Below are positions 44,400 through 55,507 of a stretch of 64,000 nt of DNA, in pieces (the stretch's first letter is position 1; the number at the start of each line of letters is the position of its first letter). Below the pieces are notes generated by a model. That model had not been told where the DNA came from. It worked only from the letters and a program-made list of their open reading frames with translations, and made no database searches. Made by a program: the position numbers and the translations under genes. This DNA is from Epiperipatus broadwayi (lineage: Eukaryota; Onychophora; Udeonychophora; Euonychophora; Peripatidae), in NCBI GenBank assembly GCA_028023455.1, contig JAQFVV010000036.1:5887576-5951575 (forward strand). Direction: 5' to 3'.

Positions 44400-44840
44400 T
44401 TATAAAGTATGTGACCTCAGACTTTCAAGATCCCTACATCTATCCAATCCATCTTATACAATCGATACACATGACAACATACATGTGAAAAAGATAAATG
44501 ATCTCCATTATATTTATTCTGTGCTGAGCACTCATCAATTGGTCCAGATCCCAATCTCCCACACAAGTGGAGAACATTGAAGTCTGTCCATTAAAGTTTG
44601 AAGATTTCTTATCCTAATATAAACTGAACAGTGATTATATATATATATGTATGGGAGATGGTGATCTGGACCAGCTGATGAGTACTGTGGTTAAGCAAGA
44701 AATATGTATAATGAGATCATTCATCTTTTTCTCATGAAAGTGGTCATGTGTATGTATCAGTTGTATAAGATAAACTGGATAAATGTAGGGAGCTTGAAAG
44801 TCTGAGTTCAAGTCCCTTATAATTACATTAAGTTTAGTAT
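44400..44840. mobile_element. Family A foldback, older subfamily, copy A7
   Basis: Inverted arms of about 190 bp. The right edge reads GTCTGAGTTCAAGTCCC, a Pol III B-box-like word. A plus-strand hammerhead lies in the right arm; the left arm has a decayed minus-strand one (44500-44550) whose helix II is reduced to GTGCT-C-AGCAC. Confidence 0.75.
44662..44718 (+). ncRNA. Hammerhead motif with weak helix II (copy A7)
   Basis: GATC/GATC outer helix I, CTGATGA, a degraded helix II (GTACTGTGGTTAAGCA), GAAATATGTATA. Core boxes are kept, helix II is not. Confidence 0.6.
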
Positions 44841-45004
44841 AGGCAATATACATATATTTAAATCTTAATTATCTGTTTTACTGATTTTATTTATTTTTTT
44901 ATTTTACAATTGTGTAAGAGTAGTAAATCTTAAAAAAAAAATAGAATTTTAATTAAAAATTCATTTTTTAATCTCAGTGAACTAATTTTATCAGTTTCAA
45001 CCAT

Positions 45005-45570
45005 TAAGCATCACATGATCACCATTTTTTATACTAGCACATAATTGTTTATAAACAAGGCAAAACTCTCCATACAGTAGCACTACTGTATGGAGAGTTT
45101 TGCCTTGTTTATAAACAATATGTGCTAGTATAAGAGATGGGGATCATGTGATGCTTAATGTTTTAATACCAATCCTGCCTAAATAGGATAGTAGTGGCTA
45201 TGGTTGTTAAAGAGCCAAAGACATCAAAATGTATAGGTGCTGAACTGAGTTCAGACCCATATGACTATATAAGCTATTGAGCTTAGATTGAAAATATTTT
45301 TGTGTTTTCAATTTCATTATCATAGTTTTATAATTAAATAGAGATAAAAGGTGGTTGCTGGAGGGTTGCACTAGACCCTAAGATCTACGTGCAGTGCTCT
45401 CAGATCCAAAGCTCCTCACTGACGAAGGCCATAAGGCAGAAACTAGTCTGGGGATATTGGATGAGTAAGCATTAGATAGGGATTTTATGCACAAGTCTTC
45501 TGGAATCCATTGATTACTCTGGTTGGCACAGGGTAGCACTACTGTTTGGAGAGTTTTGCCTTGTTTATCA
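45005..45570 (+). mobile_element. Retrozyme-like family B element, copy B4
   Basis: An inverted piece (ATTAAGCATCACATGATC to CTCTCCATACAGTAG, 45005-45082) meets a direct piece starting CACTACTGTATGGAGAG and running a little over one monomer length to GTTTTGCCTTGTTTAT. TTATCAGTTT occurs at both edges with decayed continuation, a probable TSD. The monomer includes GAGTTCAGACCC and one hammerhead. The minus-strand frame at 45378-45593 is repeat sequence. Confidence 0.82.
45404..45462 (+). ncRNA. Type I hammerhead ribozyme motif (copy B4)
   Basis: ATCCAA/TTGGAT and CCTCA/TGGGG helix I, CTGACGA, helix II GCC-ATAA-GGC, GAAACTAGTC. All core bases intact. Confidence 0.8.
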
Positions 45571-46044
45571 GTTTGAGCAAATAAAAATTTCAAACAAAAT
45601 ATTTCACAATGGCCAAGCAGTAATACAAATGTGAAACCCTTTGCTCCAATTAAATATTGCTACAATAGATTTTACATTGTACATTCAATATTTAGAAAAT
45701 TTCTTATGTAAGAATTGAAAACCAAAAATCCTCTTTATATACATTAGAAAAGTGTCCAATGGTTGAAAAGATAATGGTAAATGAAAAAGAGGATGACCAG
45801 AAAAAAGATACAGAGTATTATTATTGCATTAATGAATGTTTCTTTAACGACCTAAAATTCCAAATATAAATCATTGTGTACAAAAGTCATTGAACATGAG
45901 AAATAAATGTTAACACTACTTACAGTGTTAAGTATACATAATTGAAATGGGTTTCTACTGCTTTTAATATAAAAAAATTTAATTTAAATATTACCATGAA
46001 TAAGATTATATATTATAACACTATAAATATAAGATGTCAAACAA

Positions 46045-46215
46045 ACAAATGTAAATATATTAGTAAAATAATTCACAAGCTAGAATCTAGATTCCCAGAC
46101 AATCATTTAAATGAAGTTGTAAATAATACCCACCTACAAAAGGTTGGCATTATTTACAAGTTTATTTAAATGATTCTTTTGGGAGTCTAGCTTGTGAATT
46201 ATCTTAATAATGTAT
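46045..46215. repeat. Imperfect inverted repeat
   Basis: AATTCACAAGCTAGAATC and its inverse ending CTAGCTTGTGAATT; arms about 70 bp, spacer about 10 bp, about 10% mismatch. Confidence 0.75.
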
Positions 46216-47684
46216 ACAAACTTGTTTGTTTCTTGAGTAGGTTTATATTCTCAGTGCTACATATTTAAAAAGCCATACAGTTATTTTCATGCTAGTGCCA
46301 AGACTTAACATCATTAATCATAAATCAGAATAAGCTTGAATCTTATTTATTAAGCATGATTTACTTGGTTTTACTTAAAAATATATGTGACCAATGCATA
46401 ATAGTAAACTGCCATTTACTAAAAATAGTATCATGGCCATACATACATATACAATTTTTCAGTCACATTACCTAGTATTATAAAATCTAAGTTATAATTA
46501 GGCAAAAAAAATTGATTCTTCTGCCTATTTAAATTTATAAATAGATTTCAAATTAGTCACAATAACATTATGAATGAATTTAAATTAGCCAAAAATGTTA
46601 CAATGGCATATATGTTGTTATTAAAGTATTGTTCTTATTTTTATAATATCTGACTTACAATATTTAAAAATACAGACCAGTATTACAAACAATAGGACCA
46701 ATTTTTTTTTATTTGCTTATAATTTAAACTTTATAAACTGTAGAATTACTGTTTAATTGTAAATATAGGCTAACATAAAATTTTTTTGTAATAAATGTCA
46801 TTTTAGTATTTCAGTTTAACATTAACCATTGGTTATATTTGTTATATGTGTAAATAAGAGAGGTTATAATGTTATTAAAAGCATATTAAATTAATGTGAC
46901 CTTATAAATAAAAATAAGATGTCAAACAACTTTTAAAAAATGTGCTATTTACGAAATTCACAATTGTTAATATGTTGTTGTTTAAACAATTAATAAGCAT
47001 ATACTGAAACATATATAATAATAATCTACTTATATTAATAATGTTCCTAATGATTGTGACAACAGATGTCTTTAGCAAATATATGAAACTGATTAATAAG
47101 TAAGTAGATGTACATATCATTACGCATACATATATATATACACACACTACGCGTCTATAAATATTTGTTCTAATGTTCAATATGACGGCATTTATATTAT
47201 ACAACAATAAACAGTGATTTGAAATATCTAAAGTAATTGAATAAGTGACCTACAGTTTCAACTATATATGTTAAACAGCAGTATTTGTTTTTTAATAATC
47301 ATCTTCACAGAATAATAAATACTTTGAATAAAGTTCCTGAGTAAACATAACATTCATAGCTGCATGTCTTTGTATATCAGCACTGACAATTTTAATTAAA
47401 AATTTAATCTTACATTCAAAACTCTTATTTAAATGTCTTGTTTATTTAAATTTAATGAGTTTTACTAAATAATAAGCTATTTTTAAAACAAAAACAGAAT
47501 GTAATCTACAAAAAAAACAACTTGTTTATAATAAAGAAAAAATATTTTAACATGTTATTGAAAGATTGCATTCGTGTACGCACACTCTAATAATATATAT
47601 GTGTGTGTGTGAGTGAAGAGACAATAGAAGCATATGTCTGAAGCAGCTTAAATCGATGTTTATAGATCATTCTATGATTATTAT
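46216..47684. other. A+T-rich spacer
   Basis: No gene recognised. The 101-codon minus-strand frame at 46902-47207 is hydrophobic and A+T-driven with no domain. Confidence 0.5.
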
Positions 47685-47698
47685 GCAACAGCGATTTT

Positions 47699-47790
47699 TT
47701 TTTTCCATGTGTCAAAGCGTTGACCGAAGCGAACCCGGGCCAGCTGCTTGGAAGTCAGCTATGCTAACCACTAGGCCAACAACGCTTGGC
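47699..47790 (-). mobile_element. tRNA-Gly(UCC)-derived SINE, exact 14-bp TSD
   Basis: Exact 14-mers GCAACAGCGATTTT (47685-47698, 47791-47804) flank a 92-bp minus-strand insert. GCGTTGTTGGCCTAGTGG, TTAGCATAGCTGACTTCC, AGCAGCTGGCCCGGG and TTCGCTTCGGTCAACGC follow tRNA-Gly(UCC) through the A box, a TTCC anticodon loop and the B box. It ends with the shared TTTGACACATGG-A-rich tail. Acceptor ends still pair (GCGTTG/CAACGC). It is a retrocopy, not a tRNA gene. Confidence 0.9.
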
Positions 47791-47960
47791 GCAACAGCGA
47801 TTTTGGTAATAAATCTATACCATATGTATAAAAAGAAACGTACTGTTAATGTCTTTAATTACAGGAGTCTCTTACAAATTTAAACAAAAGTTCTTTTATA
47901 ATTTATTATAAAATTAAATAATAAATGTTACAACTATTTCTCTATTCAACTAATAATAAC

Positions 47961-48165
47961 ATATAGGGTATATGAGCACAGACTTTCACATGACCCACCA
48001 CTCTCCACACTATATCATAACACTGATACCTTCACACACACATATATGTTGAAAAGATAAATAATCACCAATAGATGTATTTCATGCTAAACCAGCAATC
48101 ATCAGTTGGTCCAGATTACCATCTCTACACATATATGCTATAAGTGCTCAGATATATATATATTC
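47961..48165 (-). mobile_element. Family A element, truncated copy A8
   Basis: Starts at the usual TATAGGGTATATGAGCAC edge and breaks off after TAAGTGCTCAGATATA. Keeps one hammerhead (minus strand). Confidence 0.78.
48062..48118 (-). ncRNA. Type I hammerhead motif (copy A8)
   Basis: Minus strand TAATC/GATTA, CCAA/TTGG, CTGATGA, TGCT-GGTTT-AGCA, GAAATACATCTA. Core intact, helix III palindrome mutated. Confidence 0.72.
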
Positions 48166-48169
48166 TAAC

Positions 48170-51100
48170 CCATTAAAAATATTCTCTGTTTTATTCTGTA
48201 ATTATTTATTAGTTTAGTTTGCACTAATTTTTCAGGTTGGAAATTAAGGCAACCAAAATAAAACAACATATCCATTATTTTGCCAATATGATATAAAATA
48301 CTTTTCATATAATACAATTGTACATTCAATTCTCTTAAGCCATGCCACGATTGTAATAACAACAATAATTGATCACTTATTAATTTAAAGAATAATTATA
48401 ATAATATTAATCTCAGGGTTCTTTGTTTCATGTAAGGAAATGCTCGGCAGTATTGTGTTGTCGCATATGACTGGCATTCTGGTCGGCTATAGGAAACATT
48501 TATTTTACTTAAATTCAATGTGTCTTCATTTCTCATATCAACTGCTATATTATTTAAAGAGATGATAATTCTATTCAATAATGACGTATAATTTTGAATA
48601 ACATAGCCCTTTTTTTTTTCAGAATCTCAGTCAGAATAATAAAAAGACAAGGGTGCTTTTTGTGTCCTTCCATCATCCATGACAACACAATAATATAACT
48701 AAGATTTATTACTTAGACGATTTAACTAAATGGGAATGGAATAATGTGCAACCAAAGTTAATGGTTTGGGAATAAATTCATTTTTTTTTTTTTTACACAA
48801 AGGTGAATGTTTAGTCTTAAGTTTTCAACTCCATAAATAATTATCATTAAACTAAAATATAATGACATATTCCGATCTGCTCAACTTTATTTATCTGGTA
48901 TATTAAGTTTTTAAGAATTTGGAATGATTTCGGACTCAAGAAAAGGTTTTGCAAATATTGTGCAAACACTTATATTTAGCATATAAAAACAAAAAAATGA
49001 ATCTACAACAAATTTTAACAAGACTATAATTTATTATTATCACAAAAAAAAAAATATATGAACATTTATTCACTAATCCCATAGTAATACAAAAATATAA
49101 AATATAACTGACATTAATCTGTATACTCTTTTGGTTATGGACTAGAGGTTACTACTTCTCCTGTATGCAATCATATGGATTGATTAACTAAAAGTACATT
49201 TCATTACCAATACATTGTTTATTAAATTTTGGTAACCTTGTAGAAGCTTTTATTCAAAATTATTGACTAACTATTTTTTTTTTTTTTAAATGATTAATCC
49301 CATCATATGCAATACGCAAAATATTAAATTTATTTCTAATACATTTACTTTATTTATGGTCTTTAATGGGATAACCTATTCTAATTATAGGCCAGTTATC
49401 AGAAGTTACAATTACCATCTTACATTTAACTTAATGCTAACTTAAGTTATGATACAAATTTTATTCATACGTATACTTTTAAATATGAGTATTATTTAAT
49501 TACTAACCAGAATTAAATATTGCATTTGAATATTCCTTCAGTAAATAAACGTTTTAAGTTACGCAATTTTAATTACTTTCTCCATTGATTTACTTGTCAA
49601 ATACTAGCAATATTTAGCAGCACAATACAGATATTGATCTTAGTTACTAATGCACTATTTATACTAAAGTGGATCTTGAGGAACTAACACCTCCAATATA
49701 ACCTTTATCTTGCCCGAACTTTCAAAATTAAGCACAATAATCAGCACCTTCCATGGTGGAGCTATCTTTATTTTCACATGAGGAATATGGAATAACCATG
49801 AAGGTCTGTAGAGTAACCTACTACATTAAAATATTTTGGTGGTTTCTTGCCTCTTACTTGGGCATACAATGAACACACACCAAATACAATCCTCTCCTGG
49901 GATTTAAACGAATGAAGCATACTAAATGCTAGATAAATTCTTGATCGTCCTATCTATGAGAATCGATCACTTGGGCTATAAACATACCCGAACATTATAT
50001 TTAAAATCTTCCTCTCATGGAAAACAAAGCTTTTGGGGAGATCATTTTTCATCCCACAAAGTAAATACATTATAATTATTACCTATGCTAATATTAAGCA
50101 TATACCAATGCTATATCTGGGCAGGATAAGTAAATACACTGATTATAATAAACTTATGTTACCGTGTATACTTTGATCAACATCTGAAATCAATGGACAT
50201 CATAGAATAAAAGTATAATAATTTTAATAAAGGAACATTCAAAATAGCTGGTAGCATACTATCTTAAACTAAATAAAGTGGATGTGTTATTTAAGAATAA
50301 TTAGGAATAAATTCCTCAATTAATACAGTATAAATTCGTTTCACAACTTTAACAAGAAATATTTTGTTATAGCATTTTTTTTTTTTTTTTAGTTACTTCT
50401 GATAATTTTCAATATTTATTTTACCCCTTAAATATCTAAATATTTTTTTTTTTTTTACGTATCTAACATACAAAATTTCTACCTATAATTGTATGTAATA
50501 ATTAAAACATATTTTATAGATTTTTTTCTTTCGTGTTAAATATCAACTTAACCTATAATAATTATATTAAAACATACCTTTGTCATTACAAGGCTATTAA
50601 ATATCACTTGACCATACAGACTTTAACCTATGTGATATAACAAAAAAAATACATATCATTTATAACTTAGTTTTAAACAATCATTAATTAACAAGTGCAT
50701 ACTCTCTCATTAGAAAATGTTTTTCTGTTGAACAATTGGTCCAGGTGAAGAGCTTTATCCAGTCGTATTTCACGAAGCAAGTTTAAAAACAATAAACGCA
50801 TGGTATTATTTCCTTTAAATAAAAGTTTTCTCTTATTTTGTGCATTTAATAAATTAGGTAAAGAAAAATATAGCAGAATTGAAGATTAATTCTTACTTGA
50901 ATTAAACTGCTACAATTTTTGGGATCCATAGAAAATAAAATATACATATTCTAACATAACGAACAGTTGACGATAGACGATAAACATACACAATTCTTTT
51001 CTTTTTTTATTATTGACGATACGTACAATTCATATTAGCTAGCTTACTTATGGACGGAAATGCGCAATTTTTCCGAGATTATTCTGATAATAACTGCAGC

Positions 51101-52426
51101 TGATTTACATGTATAGGAAGTTTTACTAACTCCAACTGATGTGTAATATAATATATCATTTATTTTTATCATTAAGTCACTAAGATATTTGGTTTTGTTC
51201 ATACTTTAGGAATTATAAAATTTTTTAACGGTAACTTCTCCGTAAGAATGCCCCTATATAACTCTTCCTATATTTACTCTGAGAAAGTTTATATTTTTTT
51301 CCAAGAAAAAATATACAGGTGCATAATTTAATTTTATTTATCATTATTATTATTTCCAGACAATTCTTGGTGAATAAAACATATTTTAACGTATGTAACT
51401 ACATTACTTGTAAAGGCAGACAATATTGAGAAAGAGCGTGAAAATGTTTCTAGTTGATTTTCCTTGGTTTCAAAATATTTCTTTCAATTATTATTATTTT
51501 TTTTTTATATACCAAGAAAATATCAATAAATGACATAAAGTTAATAAATAATTAATCTTTTCTTGGGAATCGTTTCTTTTCCTTAATTTAGATATAATAT
51601 AATTTTTCGTGCTTCTTTTAGTTACATCTGTCATTTTTGAACTTTAGCGTGAGACAATAAATTTTTAAGTATAAAAGGTTTTTAAATAGGTAGATGGCAC
51701 AGAAAATCAGGACGTCTTATCAAAAAATTTTAGCCACACATTATATTATTAAAATTTTACTTTGATTACATTTATTTCTGCAAAATAAAATGAAAAAATT
51801 GAGTTACCAAATTTCAGCACTGTTCCTTCCTTGAAAACTAAAAGCAGACTATATTTTTTTTTTTAAAAAAAAAAATGATCTTGACTTTAGCGACCTCTTA
51901 CAGAAAAATAATCATTTGATTATAACATAAACAAAAGAAAGGAAAAACTTATTACAATCATATAGTTTTCAGTATTATCTAAATAGATTACAAAGTGATT
52001 TGACAATATAAAAAAATAATAATACATTAAATTAACAATCAGTGATGTATAATTCTTTAAACATTTTTTTTTTTTTTTTTTACAAAAAGAAATTACCAGA
52101 AGTTATTGTGCTTTATGATAAGACATTCATCCACTCTCCCCTCTACCCATCCAAAATCAATTACTGTTTATGATATTTGTTTTTATACTATATTAATTTG
52201 CTTTAATTATTAATATCTTAATTAAATTATTCATGTTCTTTTTAAAAATGATATTGCATTACTAAATCTATTAGTTATTCACCCAAAACATGCCAAAGTG
52301 AGTGAATAGCATACTTTATTAATCAATTATTACTATTGTTATTTTATCTTTTTATTTCTTTAAAGAATAGCATTAATTTCCTGCAGAAATAATGCCAAGT
52401 AAACCAAGTGTCAATAACACTAGGTT

Positions 52427-52430
<4 letters not shown>
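48170..52430. other. Long A+T-rich spacer
   Basis: No gene recognised in about 4.3 kb. The minus strand at 49895-49975 has a possible old tRNA-derived fragment ending TTTAAATCCCAGGAGAGG. Short minus-strand frames at 48165-48365 and 48396-48578 have no domain I recognise. Confidence 0.45.

Positions 52431-52489
<59 letters not shown>
52431..52489 (+). repeat. (TA)n microsatellite
   Basis: About 29 uninterrupted TA units. It directly abuts a family A fragment that normally has GATATATATTAAGATAG at this point, so the tract probably expanded from the element's own TA run. Confidence 0.9.
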
Positions 52490-52492
<3 letters not shown>

Positions 52493-52760
52493 GATAGCCA
52501 AACCTCATATGTTAATGGACAGGCAATCTACTCCAACTCTTCAACCGTCTATCAAATTGAAAATCTGACGATGGAATGCTCAAAGGCCATCCTGAGGTCG
52601 AGATTCCATCATCAGATTTTCAATTGGATGGACGGTTGAAGAATTGGAGCCTGGAGTAGTTTGAAGTCCATTAAAGTATAAGATTTGTCTGTGCTCATTT
52701 ACCCTATATATTACATATATAGACACAGGTATATAATAAACTTGTGTGTTTCAGTTATCA
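52490..52760. mobile_element. Family A foldback fragment A9 (no hammerhead)
   Basis: AAGATAGCCAAACCTCATAT to TCGAGATTCC, then an inverted copy from ATCATCAGATTTTCAATTGG to GTGTTTCAGTTAT, the usual right-hand family edge. The ribozyme segment is missing on both sides. Confidence 0.75.
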
Positions 52761-52773
52761 GCTAATAATAGTA

Positions 52774-52870
52774 TTTTTTTTTCTCATATGTCATAGCATC
52801 AGCCGGGAAGCAAACCCGCTAACCCGGGAAAACTGCTTTTAAAGCAGCTGCCGCCACCAATGCTTGACAA
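52774..52870 (-). mobile_element. tRNA-derived SINE
   Basis: Minus strand: TGTCAAGCATTGGTGGC then GGCAGCTGC, TTTAAAAGCAGTTTTCCC, GGGTTAGCGGGTTTGC, CATATG-A-rich tail. AATAGTA flanks both sides (52767-52773, 52871-52877). More diverged than the 47.7-kb copy. Confidence 0.75.
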
Positions 52871-52879
52871 AATAGTAGT

Positions 52880-54030
52880 AAATTTATAACACATCTTAAT
52901 CAATTAGCCATAAGTCACATGATTCTTTATTTAATTATCAAATGGTTTGTAACTTATTGAACGCTTCAACTCCATCTTTTGTCACTCTGATTATATTTGT
53001 TTATTTTTATCTTTTCTTACATACAGATGTAGATAATTCATACAGTAATTATTAATAAATAAAAAAATCAATAAATATTTTCAATTTGCAAAAAAAAAAA
53101 TATCAACATAATTATATTTATGACAGTATGATGTAAAATCACGAGTATAGCAGTTTAAAAAAGGGATACAATAATGAATCTGAAAGGTAAAGATTTTTGG
53201 ATCAAAAACTCATCTTATACTTTGGTGCTTAAACATCACATGATCTTTTGAGAAATTACCTGTTTATTTAATTTTTATTTATTTTTTAATCACTGATTGT
53301 TGTCCCCGACAATCATGTTGAGAAATTATTTGTCTCTAGGTTTTTAATTTTTTATGGAGAACATATATTTGTATGTGTGTGTGTGTACATAGTTTTATAT
53401 ATATTCAATATTTACTCCAAATCTAATAAAATATTAGTTCTGTTATAAAAACTGTATACTATTTATATATATCATTATAAACATAAATCCAATTGAAACA
53501 ATACATTTTAGTTACATATTAACCTATGTTACATTTCTTTTTATCTGGCAAGAAGATTTTGCTTAAATTAGCATTAGTGGGATAATAAACTTTGTACATA
53601 TGATTAATTAAAATTCTATTAACTATAAAAATATTAACACATCTTGCATAGTAAATAAACATAATAATTACCAGATATTCTATAGACCTATAATAACCAT
53701 CAAACAGTAAAAGAAATTGCACAAATTCATGCAAAAAACTACTCATTTTCATGCACCATTGTCTTAATACATCAAAAATCTTTATTGGTTAAAAATTTAT
53801 AATCTCTCTGGGCTATTTTTTATACATAATTAATAAATTATATCTAAAGCTTTATATCTGACTTTATTCAAATATTAGAATAAATGTGTGCAAACATCTA
53901 ATTGGCTCAGTTAATGAATGTTTTTAAACACATAAATTTTAAATTAAGCATAAGTGTTCTAGTATTTAAGCTTCTTAAAGATGCCTTTTTTCATATATAA
54001 ATGAATTATATATATATATTAAAATTTACT
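52880..54030. other. A+T-rich spacer
   Basis: Nothing recognised. The minus-strand 77-codon frame at 53519-53752 shows no domain. Confidence 0.5.
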
Positions 54031-54034
54031 TCCA

Positions 54035-54310
54035 CTTCCTCTTCTTACTTGCATTGCTGAATTATATATAAGATAATATGCCATATATACCTTAATTGAC
54101 ATTCTACAATGCAGTTTAACATATGATTTATTTTATGTTCTCTTGCCTACAGTTTCAACTGCCCAGCAGTCATCATCAGAGCTTTTATAAACCTCAACAC
54201 TCCTGATGACTGCTGGACAGTTGAAACTGTAGGCAAGAGATAAAATAAATCATACGTTAAACTGCATTGTAGAGTGTCAGTTAAGGTGTATATGGTGTGT
54301 TAAATTATAT
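54035..54310. mobile_element. Family C foldback
   Basis: A longer inverted arm (54035-54200, starting with the inverse of CAATGCAAGTAAGAAGAGG) and a direct arm (54201-54310) share CTGGACAGTTGAAACTGTAG and TGCATTGTAGAGTGTCA-like words. Matches the 23.6-24.1 kb element. Confidence 0.78.
54132..54191 (-). ncRNA. Decayed hammerhead-like motif (family C foldback, left arm)
   Basis: Minus strand TTTAT/ATAAA and GCT helix I, CTGATGA plus one extra base, GACTG-CTGGG-CAGTT, GAAACTGTA. Same reading as the 23,958 copy. The right arm (54201-54246) has lost three bases next to CTGATGA. Confidence 0.48.
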
Positions 54311-55149
54311 ATATATATTGTAATAATATTTACTATGTCCAATTAATGGTTGTAAATAGAAAAAAATTATTGGCTTATTGATATAACAAATATTGGTAAT
54401 TATTACTATTATTGTTGTTATGATTACAAATAATATTATTGAAGTGATACTAATATTACTGATAATATTTCCTTATCAGGTGAATTATTAAATTCATCCG
54501 AGATGTCTTCTCATATATATTTATAAATACAGCATTTTGAAATATGTATATCAAATTTTTGTGGCTTATATTTAGTTATTGAACCACTCTCTCACTTAAA
54601 GATAATTTTAAAACAACAATAATACATAAAATAAAAATTCATAATACTAACAATATAGAAAAAAAATATTCAAAATAGTATTCATAGAGTAATAATAGTT
54701 TTATTATTGTAATAGTAATAGAAAATTTTTGTATAATATTAAATGTGTGTGTGCATGCATGAATGTTTAGATTTCTTCATCTATTTAAATTTAAAAATAT
54801 AATCACAAAATATTTAGGCAGATTTATTATTATTGGTGCTAATATTAATTGTGGTGAGAATATAAATAAAAATAAATAAAAATATCATTTATAGCAATAT
54901 TTACAAAATAAATATTTTGTTTGTAGTGTTATAATGTGTATTTTAATTTTAATAATTAATATAATAATGTATTTAAAGTATTCAAAAATATTATTTTGTA
55001 ATTTTAAGAAAATTGGCATGATAATTTCTTAAAGTTTTAAACAATTGCTTTCTACATATCATATCCTAGCAACAATAATAAAATTTCCTGTAAAAAGCCA
55101 AAAGTTTAAAAAAAATTAGTGAAGATGATGATCTAATTAATGATGTGTC

Positions 55150-55507
55150 ACAAAGTATGGAGAGATGCATGTTGGGAGTAACAAGAAGAGATTGAAAATG
55201 CAATGTATGGATAAGAGAACAAACAGGTGTTACTGATCTCATTGAAAAAATTGAAAGATTGAAGTGGAGTTGGGCTGTATATGTTGTTAGAAGAGATGAT
55301 AATAGATGTACAATTGAAATCTTAAACTGGATTTCAAAAGATTGTAAAAGATCCAGAAAGAGACCACATGTTAGAGGGATAGATGAAATAAGAAAGTGTG
55401 CAGGAGTGATGTGAAAAAAAGAAGCTAAAGATCGGAGAAGATGGATTGAACTTGCAAAGACCTTCATCCTGCAGTGGATTGATAATGGTTGATGATGATG
55501 ATGATGA
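55150..55507 (+). pseudogene. RTE reverse transcriptase C-terminal fragment (5' truncated, decayed)
   Basis: Aligns base for base with 386-740 of this window, ending in the same TGGATTGATAATGG and TGATGA run. The translation keeps TGVTDLIEKI and RLKWSWA but has stops (for example TGA for CGA in the RD-R-KR region near 55192, and TGA for TGG near 55412) and many substitutions. Only the last third of the thumb/C-terminal tail is present, so it is a typical dead-on-arrival LINE copy. The 212-codon minus-strand frame through it is antisense and not a gene. Confidence 0.88.

Noticed and set aside
47699-47790. Functional tRNA-Gly gene
   Set aside because: Mismatches in the arms, an A-rich tail and an exact 14-bp TSD show a retroposed SINE.
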